Shown piece by piece: positions 1-7,421 of a DNA stretch of 22,914 nucleotides. The notes beneath the pieces are model-generated. The model was not told where the DNA came from and did no database searches. It saw only the letters and a list, made by a program, of their open reading frames with translations. The stretch comes from an uncultured Eubacteriales bacterium (GTDB lineage Bacteria > Bacillota > Clostridia > Lachnospirales > Lachnospiraceae): the NCBI GenBank assembly GCA_900313775.1, contig OMSP01000213.1, forward strand, positions 1 to 22,914, written 5' to 3'. Every line of letters starts with the position of its first letter. Positions within the stretch are counted from its first letter, which is position 1. A program made the position numbers and the translations under genes.

Positions 1-1527
1 ATCCTTGTAACCTTCCGTACCGGCCTCGTCTCCGTAATAGATGCAGGGAACTCCCGGCAGCGTCATCTGCAAAAGTGACGCCGTCATCAGTCTCCGAATC
101 CCGGTCTGCCGTTCGTCACTGTTCATATGAGTCGCAGCCTGTATCTCGCGGGGAGTCTCCGGATCCAGTTCTTCTCCGGCCAGTGCGGTCAGGATCCGGA
201 AGCTGTCATGCGTCCCCAAATGATTCATCAGTGCGTGGATCACATAGGGAGGATAGTTCTCCCATATCGTCTCCACCGTCTCAGCGAGTGTCTCTGCCTC
301 TCCGTGACGGACACATCTGATGATCGCATTTTTCAACGGATAATTCATGACCGAGTCAAGCCGGTCTCCACGGAAATAGTTTTTGCGTTCCTCGTAGGCC
401 GTCTTGTTGGAGGCATCCTCCCAGACTTCTCCGAGTATCAGCGCATCCGGTTTTTCTTCCTTGGCCGCCGCAACCAGTTCCGTTAAAAATGCTGACGGCA
501 GTTCATCGGCCACATCCAGTCTCCAGCCGGCCGCCCCGTGGGAGAGCCAATACCGTGCCACTCCCTCCGGACCGTTGATAAACTCCCGGTAACCGGGATC
601 GTCTTTGTTGACTCTCGGCAGTGTGTCGATACCCCACCAGGAATCATAACTTCCGTCCTCATGGAAAAAATACCAGCTGCGGTACGGTGACTCCGGATCA
701 TTCCAGGCACCGCCGTCGCCGTAACGGCCTTTTTTATTGAAATAGACCGAGTCGGATCCCGTGTGAGCGAACACGCCGTCACAGATCACACGCATCCCGT
801 AATCTGCTGCCTCACTGCAAAGAGCCTCAAAATCGGCCATGCTCCCGAACATCGGATCGACGTTACGATAGTCGGCCGTGTCATATTTGTGGTTGGAATA
901 CGCCTCTACGATCGGACTCAGATATAGGCAGGTCACTCCGAGGCTGGCCAGGTAGGGAAGCTTCTCGCGGATACCGTCGAGATTGCCGCCGAAGAAATCG
1001 TTGTTGAGCATCTCTCCGTCCACCGGCTTATACTCAGGCATACCGCCCCAGTCTGACCTGTTGATCTTCCCTTCCATCTCAACGCGTTCACCGCTATGGT
1101 TGAACCGGTCGACAAAAACATGATAAAAGATACCGCCGTAGATCCAGTCGGACGACACGTAAGTCTGCTCATAGACTGTCTGCTGCCAGGAAGCCTGACC
1201 CTCGCCGTGATCACAGCAGCCGCCCTTTCCGCGGCCGATGCGCAGCATACCATCCTCTGTCTCGAGTTCAAAATAATACCAATACAGTCCCTTTTGTTCC
1301 ACGGTATATGTCGTTTCATAGACATCATATTCTGCCGACTCTGTGATCATCATCGGACAGTAAGCAGGCTCGGCTGTATCGTCATGGCGGATCACCAGAC
1401 TGACAGTCCGGACCGGGACATCGGCGCGCACGGCAATACGCAAGGTGAGCGCCGTCCCTGTTGGGACGGCGCCGCCCGGTTCTTTATAGCACGCCTGGCG
1501 TGAATCAAACAGCACCTTTTCTGTCAT
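1..1527 (-). CDS. GH13 alpha-glucan hydrolase (neopullulanase/maltodextrin glucosidase-like), 3' end outside window
   Basis: Intracellular-looking enzyme acting on alpha-1,4 and possibly alpha-1,6 glucan bonds. The frame is open from the ATG at 1527 to the window edge (509 codons seen, C-terminus missing). Residues 1-~125 form a beta-rich N-terminal region and the catalytic barrel follows. GH13 signature regions are visible: DGVFAHTG at 250-257 (region I, with Ala where Asn is usual), GWRLDVADE with nucleophile Asp338, ILGEVWEDA with acid/base Glu367, and NHLGTHDS with Asp441. LPGVPCIYYGDE at 490-501 is typical of neopullulanase-like enzymes. There is no signal peptide, so it probably works on cytosolic glycogen or maltodextrin. 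The start codon overlaps the glgD stop (ATGA), and no good ribosome binding site is visible, which suggests translational coupling. It may supply the debranching step for GlgP. Exact specificity cannot be read from the sequence. Confidence 0.93.
   Translation of the reverse strand, partial: MTEKVLFDSRQACYKEPGGAVPTGTALTLRIAVRADVPVRTVSLVIRHDDTAEPAYCPMMITESAEYDVYETTYTVEQKGLYWYYFELETEDGMLRIGRGKGGCCDHGEGQASWQQTVYEQTYVSSDWIYGGIFYHVFVDRFNHSGERVEMEGKINRSDWGGMPEYKPVDGEMLNNDFFGGNLDGIREKLPYLASLGVTCLYLSPIVEAYSNHKYDTADYRNVDPMFGSMADFEALCSEAADYGMRVICDGVFAHTGSDSVYFNKKGRYGDGGAWNDPESPYRSWYFFHEDGSYDSWWGIDTLPRVNKDDPGYREFINGPEGVARYWLSHGAAGWRLDVADELPSAFLTELVAAAKEEKPDALILGEVWEDASNKTAYEERKNYFRGDRLDSVMNYPLKNAIIRCVRHGEAETLAETVETIWENYPPYVIHALMNHLGTHDSFRILTALAGEELDPETPREIQAATHMNSDERQTGIRRLMTASLLQMTLPGVPCIYYGDEAGTEGYKD
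1449..1472 (-). other. Strong intragenic hairpin near the start of the GH13 gene
   Basis: Perfect 10-bp GC-rich inverted repeat (1449-1458 with 1463-1472) around a 4-base loop. In the leftward transcript it lies about codons 19-27 of the GH13 gene. No T-run follows, so it is not a standard terminator. It could slow ribosomes, block mRNA decay or simply be a product of codon choice (it encodes Gly-Ala-Val-Pro-Thr-Gly-Thr-Ala). Confidence 0.6.
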
Positions 1528-2648
1528 ATAACTGTTCCGCGCTCCAGATAGAAGGGATGAGTGATGTAGCCGGACAGTGATCTGCCCTCACCGACTACAA
1601 CTCTGCGGTCAAGCACCGTATAAGCCAGCCTGGCATTCGCACCGATCACACCGTCTCTCATGACTACACAGTTTTCGACAACAGCTCCCTTTTGAATATG
1701 CACTCCGCGGAAGATCACCGAATTTCTGACTGTCCCGTCGATCTTGACTCCGTCGGCGATCAGACAGTTCTCCACGACTGCGTCGTCTCCGTAATGTCCG
1801 GGAGCTGAATCCTGTGCCCTTGTGATGATCGGAAGCTGCGGCTGTTCGAAAAGCTCTTTCCTGACTTTCCAGTCGAGAAGCTCAAGATTGCTCTGCAGAT
1901 ATCCGGGAATATCTTCCACGAAAAGCAATGTCGCGTTCGATTCGAACCCTGCCGCTTCGCCTGCGCGCGCCATCGGAGCCAGCAGATCCTGGCTCAGGCT
2001 GGACTCTCCGTCTCTGGATGTCGCGTACAGACGCTCCAGCAGATCTGTTCTGTTCATGACGAAGCAGTAGATACCGTAACAGGCATCCTCGTCCGCCGGT
2101 GCCTGCAGGCTCTTCTCCACATTCGTCAAAAAGCCGTCTTCGTTCATCGAGTAGCGGATGATCGGAAGAGTGGCGCCTTGATGCAGCGGATGACGCGTGT
2201 AGAGAGCCGTGATCTTCGCACCGCTCGAGATATGTCTGTCGATCATTTTCTCGAAATCGAGCGTACCGATATAATTGCAGCTGGTAAACAGGACATATTC
2301 GTCCTCCAGCGCTTCGATATAGCCGACATGTGCCTGCAGCGCCTCAAGCCATCCCTTGTATTCTTTCTGGCAGCGGACAGACCCGAAAGGCGGCAGGAAG
2401 GAAATGCCGGAAAGCTTCGTATCCAGATCCCAGACATTGCCTCCGCGGACATGATCCATCAGAGAAATATAATTGCGCGTCGTCGTAATGCCGATATGAT
2501 TGATGCCGGCATTTACCATATTGGACAGCGTAAAGTCGATGACCTTATACCTGCCTCCGAAGGGGAGAGAAGCCAGCGTTCTGTCCTGGATGAGCCCGTT
2601 TTGTGTTTCGCGGTTGGCGTCTGATAAAATAATACCTGCTGTACTCAT
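1524..2648 (-). CDS. glgD: GlgD, non-catalytic/regulatory subunit of glucose-1-phosphate adenylyltransferase
   Basis: Partner of GlgC in the heteromeric ADP-glucose pyrophosphorylase of Firmicutes, which supplies ADP-glucose for glycogen synthesis. The 374-residue protein has the nucleotidyltransferase fold at about 1-240, followed by a left-handed beta-helix region with hexapeptide-like repeats (about 275-355). It aligns by eye with GlgC (GGRYKVIDFTLSNMVNAGI at 31-49), but the GGxGxRL nucleotide-binding loop is absent: the N-terminus reads GIILSDANRETQNGL instead. The GlgC catalytic-site Asp129 corresponds to Asn125 here (TSCNY in place of LSGDH). This fits the known role of GlgD as a poorly active modulating subunit. 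The ribosome binding site GGAGGTGGAG lies just before the ATG and overlaps the glgC stop; its own stop overlaps the GH13 start. Confidence 0.95.
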   Translation of the reverse strand: MSTAGIILSDANRETQNGLIQDRTLASLPFGGRYKVIDFTLSNMVNAGINHIGITTTRNYISLMDHVRGGNVWDLDTKLSGISFLPPFGSVRCQKEYKGWLEALQAHVGYIEALEDEYVLFTSCNYIGTLDFEKMIDRHISSGAKITALYTRHPLHQGATLPIIRYSMNEDGFLTNVEKSLQAPADEDACYGIYCFVMNRTDLLERLYATSRDGESSLSQDLLAPMARAGEAAGFESNATLLFVEDIPGYLQSNLELLDWKVRKELFEQPQLPIITRAQDSAPGHYGDDAVVENCLIADGVKIDGTVRNSVIFRGVHIQKGAVVENCVVMRDGVIGANARLAYTVLDRRVVVGEGRSLSGYITHPFYLERGTVI

Positions 2649-2659
2649 ATCTCCACCTC

Positions 2660-3841
2660 CTATCTCTTCAATACCGTCTCTCCGGCCGGTATCACTTCTC
2701 CGGCGCGGATAACTACGCCTCTGTCGATAACGGTCAGCGGAGCATCTTCATCGTCACTGCCGATGACGGCACCCTCCTCTACTATGACCTGATTGTCCAG
2801 GATCGCCCGGTAGACCTTGGCGTCTTTTTTGATCTCGCAGTCGTTCATAATGATACTGTCTTTGATCTCAGCGCCCCACTCCACGAGAGTATTGTCAAAG
2901 ATGACCGAAGATTCGACTGATCCCAGGATCTCATTACAATCGCCGCAGATCGATCTGCGGACGCTGCCGGTCGCCCCGATATACTGCGGACGATTGTGAT
3001 AATGGCGATAATAGATCCTCCAGCGTGAATCGTGGAGCACAAGCTCCGGATCCTCGCTGATAGTGTCCATATTGGACTGCCAGTAAGAGCTTAAGGTTCC
3101 CACATCACGCCAATAACCTTTGTACAGGTAAGTATAAACACGCTGTCCGTCTGCCAGCATAGCCGGGATGATGTTCTTGCCGAAGTCATGAGAGGAATCC
3201 GGATCCTGCTCATCCTGCGTGAGGTATTTGACAAGAGCCTTCTTGGTGAAGATATAGACACCCATCGACGCCTGCGTGCTCTTCGGATGAGCCGGTTTTT
3301 CCTCGAACTCGATGATCCGTCCCTCTTCGTCCGTATTCATGATGCCGAAGCGGGAGGCTTCCTCTGGCGCCACGTCAATGACCGCGACCGTCAGATCCGC
3401 CTCGTTCGCGATATGCTCCTGCAGCATGATATCGTAATTCATTTTATAAATGTGATCTCCCGAGAGGATCAGGACGTACTCCGGATCATACTGCTCGATA
3501 AATGCCAGGTTCTGATAGATCGCATTGGCGGTGCCGAGGAACCAGTCGGCTCCCTCCTCCGCCTGATACGGAGGCAGGACATGCAGACCTCCGTGTCGGA
3601 GATCGAGTCCCCAGGGGGTCCCGTTGCCCAGATAATCGTTGAGCTCGAGCGGCTGATACTGAGTCAGTACGCCGACCGTGTCGATCCCCGAGTTGACACA
3701 GTTGGAAAGCGAAAAATCGATGATGCGGTACCGGGAGGCGAACTGCACCGCCGGCTTGGCGGTATTTCTTGTCAGGGGGCTTAACCGGCTCCCCTGTCCG
3801 CCGGCAAGAAGCATCGCCACACACTTCTTTTTCTTGATCAT
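2660..3841 (-). CDS. glgC: GlgC, glucose-1-phosphate adenylyltransferase catalytic subunit
   Basis: Makes ADP-glucose and pyrophosphate from ATP and glucose 1-phosphate, the committed step of bacterial glycogen synthesis. The 393-residue length is normal. Visible signatures are the pyrophosphorylase loop GGQGSRLSPLT at 14-24, AKPAVQF at 28-34, RYRIIDFSLSNCVNSGIDT at 37-55, the catalytic LSGDH with Asp129, and the FEEKP sugar-phosphate site at about 179-183. A C-terminal beta-helix follows (about 300-380). Start ATG 3841 lies 5 bases after the glgB stop, with a GGGAG ribosome binding site running into that stop, so glgB, glgC and glgD are one transcription unit. Confidence 0.97.
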   Translation of the reverse strand: MIKKKKCVAMLLAGGQGSRLSPLTRNTAKPAVQFASRYRIIDFSLSNCVNSGIDTVGVLTQYQPLELNDYLGNGTPWGLDLRHGGLHVLPPYQAEEGADWFLGTANAIYQNLAFIEQYDPEYVLILSGDHIYKMNYDIMLQEHIANEADLTVAVIDVAPEEASRFGIMNTDEEGRIIEFEEKPAHPKSTQASMGVYIFTKKALVKYLTQDEQDPDSSHDFGKNIIPAMLADGQRVYTYLYKGYWRDVGTLSSYWQSNMDTISEDPELVLHDSRWRIYYRHYHNRPQYIGATGSVRRSICGDCNEILGSVESSVIFDNTLVEWGAEIKDSIIMNDCEIKKDAKVYRAILDNQVIVEEGAVIGSDDEDAPLTVIDRGVVIRAGEVIPAGETVLKR

Positions 3842-3846
3842 GATCC

Positions 3847-5790
3847 TTACTCCCTTCTAGTCTTGTCTGACTGTCTGTTGCAGGCTGTCAGTTTATATAT
3901 TGCTCCGGAGAGATGAGGCAGCCGGATCGTGATATGCTGCTCATATCCGTTGACATACCCTTCTTTTATCTCGCTGACTTCATCGCGCCGTCCGCTTCCG
4001 CCGAAAGCTTTCTCCTCAGTATCGATCAGCAGGCGGCACTCGCCTCTGTCCGCCGGCACACCTATATCGTAAGCGGGAAAATCTCTGCCCGACAGATTGA
4101 GAACGACCAGATAGACCGGCAGTTTTTCCGGCTTCTCGCCGATCGTCTTGAGCCGCAGATAGGTGTAGACATTGTCCGATGCATTGTCTGCATCGATCCA
4201 CCGGAAACTGTCGAAAGAATCATCCTGACACCAGAAAGGCTCCGTATCCAGATACAGATGGTTGAGTTCTCTGACAAAGTCCCGTGTCATGCGGTGCTTG
4301 TCGTAGAGAAGAAGCAGCCAATCGAGCTCTCTCTTCTCGTTCCATTCGATAAACTGAGCAAACTCCGTGCCCATGAAGAGCATCTTCTTGCCCGGATGAG
4401 TCATCATATAGATCATAAAGGCCTTGAATCCGGCGAACTTGTCGTCGTACTCGCCCGGCATCTTGTTCAGCAGCGAGCATTTACCGTGTACTGCCTCGTC
4501 ATGTGAGAACGGCAGGATGAAATTCTCGCTGTAAGCGTAAGTTATCGGAAAAGTCAGCTTGGTGTGTACGCCTTTTCTGAACAGCGGATCCGTGGAGAAA
4601 TACTCGAGCACATCATTGACCCACCCCATATTCCATTTGAAATTGAATCCCAGACCTCCTACTGACGGCGGCTTGGTGATATTCGGAAAGGCTGTCGACT
4701 CCTCGGCGATCATCATCACGCCGGGATACTCGGTGAGCACATGCTGATTGAGTGTCTGCAGGAAGGCAATGGCCTCTTTGTTCTCGGTGCCCCCGTCCTC
4801 ATTCGGATACCATTCGCCAAACTCTCTCCCGTAGTTGAGATAGAGCATGGCGGATACCGCGTCGACCCGCAGGCCGTCCACATGGAAGCGGTCGCAGTAA
4901 TAATAGGCATTGGACATCAGAAAACTGACCACCTCGGGTCTGCCCAGGTCAAAGGCGTATGTCCCCCATCCCTTGTGCTCTCTCTTGAGTATGTCGTCAT
5001 ACTCATAGAGCGGATAGCCGTCAAAGGTCGCGGGACCGTGCGCATCTTTGGGGAAATGTGCCGGCACCCAGTCGAGGATCACGCCGATCCCCTCCCTGTG
5101 AGCCGCGTCTATCAGCGTTCGCAGATCACCTGCCGTGCCGTAGACCGGAGCCACGGAATAATACCCTGTGATCTGATAACCCCAGGAACCGGCGTAAGGG
5201 TGATCCATTATCGGAAGCAGCTCGATGTGGGTATAGCCCATCTCCTTGACATAGGGGACCAGTTCCCCGGCCAGGTCCTTCAACTGCATCGGAGTTCCGT
5301 CTTCCCTGTACCGCCAGCTTCCCGCGTGCACCTCATAGATATTCATCGGCGAGGTGTAGGGATTGCGGCTGTTGCGCATGGCGAGATAATCCTGATCCTG
5401 CCAGTCAAACGGCTCATCGAAGTCAGCGACTACAGAGGCTCTTTGCCCGCCCTCCGTAAACGGCGTCTTCTCAGCGGCAAACGCGTAAGGATCCGCTTTG
5501 TAGAGGATATCTCCCTTGTCCGTATGGACTGCAAACTTGTACCGGTCGCCGGGCTGTACCGCATTGCAGACAGTCTCCCAGATGGAATCATCATCAGAGA
5601 GTCTCTCCATCGGCTGCGCATTCAGATCCCATTCATTGAAATCACCGACCAGCGAGATGGCGGCCGCCCGCGGCGCCCAGACGCGGAAGACATATCCCTC
5701 CTGCGCACGGTGGACTCCGAGGAATTCATACGCACGGTAATTCTTTCCTTTATGGAAGAGATACTTGTGTTGATCGATACCTTTTGTCAT
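3847..5790 (-). CDS. glgB: GlgB, 1,4-alpha-glucan branching enzyme
   Basis: Cuts alpha-1,4 glucan chains and rejoins them as alpha-1,6 branches. The 647 residues comprise an N-terminal CBM48 domain (about 20-115, VFRVWAPRAAAISLVGDFNEW), a GH13 catalytic barrel (about 150-500) and a C-terminal beta-sandwich. Catalytic residues are Asp310 in GLRVDAVSAMLY, Glu363 in MIAEEST and Asp431 in LPFSHDEAVHGK. It is first in the leftward glg operon, diverging from glgA. No usual ribosome binding site precedes ATG 5790 and there is no good in-frame alternative start nearby; an extended -10 box sits only 6 bases upstream, so the message may be leaderless. The C-terminus is charged (NRQSDKTRRE) and ends at the glgC ribosome binding site. 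Confidence 0.97.
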   Translation of the reverse strand: MTKGIDQHKYLFHKGKNYRAYEFLGVHRAQEGYVFRVWAPRAAAISLVGDFNEWDLNAQPMERLSDDDSIWETVCNAVQPGDRYKFAVHTDKGDILYKADPYAFAAEKTPFTEGGQRASVVADFDEPFDWQDQDYLAMRNSRNPYTSPMNIYEVHAGSWRYREDGTPMQLKDLAGELVPYVKEMGYTHIELLPIMDHPYAGSWGYQITGYYSVAPVYGTAGDLRTLIDAAHREGIGVILDWVPAHFPKDAHGPATFDGYPLYEYDDILKREHKGWGTYAFDLGRPEVVSFLMSNAYYYCDRFHVDGLRVDAVSAMLYLNYGREFGEWYPNEDGGTENKEAIAFLQTLNQHVLTEYPGVMMIAEESTAFPNITKPPSVGGLGFNFKWNMGWVNDVLEYFSTDPLFRKGVHTKLTFPITYAYSENFILPFSHDEAVHGKCSLLNKMPGEYDDKFAGFKAFMIYMMTHPGKKMLFMGTEFAQFIEWNEKRELDWLLLLYDKHRMTRDFVRELNHLYLDTEPFWCQDDSFDSFRWIDADNASDNVYTYLRLKTIGEKPEKLPVYLVVLNLSGRDFPAYDIGVPADRGECRLLIDTEEKAFGGSGRRDEVSEIKEGYVNGYEQHITIRLPHLSGAIYKLTACNRQSDKTRRE

Positions 5791-5796
5791 ATCATG

Positions 5797-5805
5797 ATTA
5801 TAACA
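5797..5805 (-). promoter_or_regulatory. Extended -10 box of the glgB operon
   Basis: On the minus strand TGTTATAAT is a perfect extended -10 (TATAAT at 5797-5802 with TG one base upstream). No clear -35 lies 16-18 bases upstream, as is tolerated for extended -10 promoters; a good TTGACA at 5845-5850 is too far away for this box. Transcription starting about 7 bases downstream would begin at or next to the A of the glgB ATG (5790). Confidence 0.5.
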
Positions 5806-5865
5806 TTAGTCCTGTCTTTCAACACTGTTTTTCGCCAATTTTCTTGTCAAGTTATGAGTTTTCTT

Positions 5866-5893
5866 CTGACTTGGCCGGATTGTATGCTACAAT
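5866..5893 (+). promoter_or_regulatory. Promoter of glgA-glgP
   Basis: Candidate sigma-A type promoter with -35 CTGACT (5866-5871), a 16-base spacer and -10 TACAAT (5888-5893), extended by TG one base upstream. It points rightward in the 144-base gap between the divergent glgB and glgA starts. The leader would be about 35 bases and carries the GGAAGG ribosome binding site (5922-5927). I saw no clear catabolite-response operator in this gap. Confidence 0.6.
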
Positions 5894-5934
5894 AGAAAAA
5901 ACTTATGTAAATAACTGCAACGGAAGGAACTGCC

Positions 5935-7410
5935 ATGAGCCAGAAAATATCTCATTCAAATCAAATGAATAAGACCGCTCCGGCGGAAAAACTCCGGATT
6001 CTCTTTGTCTCCCCCGAAGTGACGCCCTTCGCGGCGACCGGCGGACTGGGAGAGGTCGCGGGTTCTCTCCCCGAAGCTTTGAACCGTCAGCGCAAGATCC
6101 CCTGTGATTGCCGGGTGATCATGCCTCTCTACCGCCCCGCCAAGGAAAAGATCGGAGACAAGCTCACTTTCCTCGGCAGCACAGAAGTGCCTCTTTGCTG
6201 GCGCAGTCAGTATGCCGGCCTTTTCTCTCTGAAAACCGGTTATACGACTTATTATTTTATCGATAACGAGTATTATTTCGACCGCGACGGACTCTACGGC
6301 CATTACGATGACGGCGAGCGCTTTGCTTTCTTCTCCAAAGCAGTATTTGAAGTTCTCGGTCTGATGGACTTTGTTCCGGACATCATCCATGCCAATGACT
6401 GGCAGAGCGCTTTGGTGCCGGTGTTTCAGACAGCCGTCTACAGGCGGACCTTTATGAAGACAGTCTTTACGATCCACAATGTGCAGTATCAGGGTCAGTA
6501 CGGAGATGATATCTATAAATCTGTTCTGGATATTCCGGAGGACGCCAGACAATTTGTAGCCATGAACGGCGGCGTCAATTATATGAAGGGCGGCATCGAA
6601 TGCGCGAATCAGGTTACTACAGTCAGCCCGACTTATGCCGAAGAGCTCTCGGATCCTTTCTTTGCCTACGGCATGCATGAGATCATCTCCCGCAACGGAT
6701 ATAAAATGCGGGGCATCTTAAACGGCATCAATGTGAAAGCCTATGACCCGGCCAAAGATCTGCTGATCGCAGCTAATTATGACCGCGGAGATATCAGAGG
6801 CAAAAACATATGCAAGCATGCCATACAGGAGGAACTGGGACTGCCGGTCTGTGACGCGCCGGTCATGATCATGATCTCACGGCTTGCCCGCGGTAAGGGA
6901 ATCGATCTCATGACACCGATCCTTGACCGGGTGCTGTCAGAAAACGATATGCAGTTTGTGCTGCTTGGAACGGGAGAACAGGATTATGAATACTTCTTCC
7001 GGGGTCTGGAGGAACGCCACCCGGACCGCTGCCGCGCTCTGATCTGTTTTGATCCGGCGCTTTCACACAGACTGTACGCCGGAGCCGACATGATCGTCGT
7101 TCCCTCGCGCAGCGAGCCCTGCGGTCTGACCCAGATGATCGGATGCCGCTACGGAACCGTCCCGATCGTGCGGGAGACCGGCGGATTGAAAGACTCGATC
7201 AAGGACTGCTCTCTCGGAGAGGGCAACGGCTTTGTCTTCGCCGGATACAGCCCGGATACATTGCGCGAGTCCATCGAGAAGGCGCTGTCTCTGTACCGGC
7301 AGCCGGACAACTGGAAGAAACTCACTCAATACGATATGTCCGTGGATTTCAGCTGGGGGCTCTCCGCCAAGCAGTATGCCGATATGTATAAAGAATTAGT
7401 GAAAGGATAA
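5935..7410 (+). CDS. glgA: GlgA, glycogen synthase (GT5)
   Basis: Transfers glucose from ADP-glucose to the non-reducing end of an alpha-1,4 glucan. The 491 residues show the two-domain GT-B fold: N-terminal RILFVSPEVTPFAATGGLGE at 21-40, IHANDWQSAL at 151-160, LNGIN at 262-266, SRLARGKG at 315-322 and the C-terminal SRSEPCGLTQ at 391-400 with the conserved Glu394. In the usual KxGGL nucleotide-sugar loop the Lys is replaced by Ala34. ATG 5935 is chosen because GGAAGG lies 7 bases upstream; the next Met (residue 11) has no ribosome binding site. About 18 residues precede the first beta strand. It is co-transcribed with glgP, 11 bases downstream. Confidence 0.96.
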   Translation: MSQKISHSNQMNKTAPAEKLRILFVSPEVTPFAATGGLGEVAGSLPEALNRQRKIPCDCRVIMPLYRPAKEKIGDKLTFLGSTEVPLCWRSQYAGLFSLKTGYTTYYFIDNEYYFDRDGLYGHYDDGERFAFFSKAVFEVLGLMDFVPDIIHANDWQSALVPVFQTAVYRRTFMKTVFTIHNVQYQGQYGDDIYKSVLDIPEDARQFVAMNGGVNYMKGGIECANQVTTVSPTYAEELSDPFFAYGMHEIISRNGYKMRGILNGINVKAYDPAKDLLIAANYDRGDIRGKNICKHAIQEELGLPVCDAPVMIMISRLARGKGIDLMTPILDRVLSENDMQFVLLGTGEQDYEYFFRGLEERHPDRCRALICFDPALSHRLYAGADMIVVPSRSEPCGLTQMIGCRYGTVPIVRETGGLKDSIKDCSLGEGNGFVFAGYSPDTLRESIEKALSLYRQPDNWKKLTQYDMSVDFSWGLSAKQYADMYKELVKG

Positions 7411-7421
7411 GATTAGTTTTT

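Noticed and set aside
4741..5895. Rightward open frame of 384 codons opposite glgB
   Set aside because: Shadow of the glgB coding strand; no family resemblance, and it crosses the divergent promoter region.
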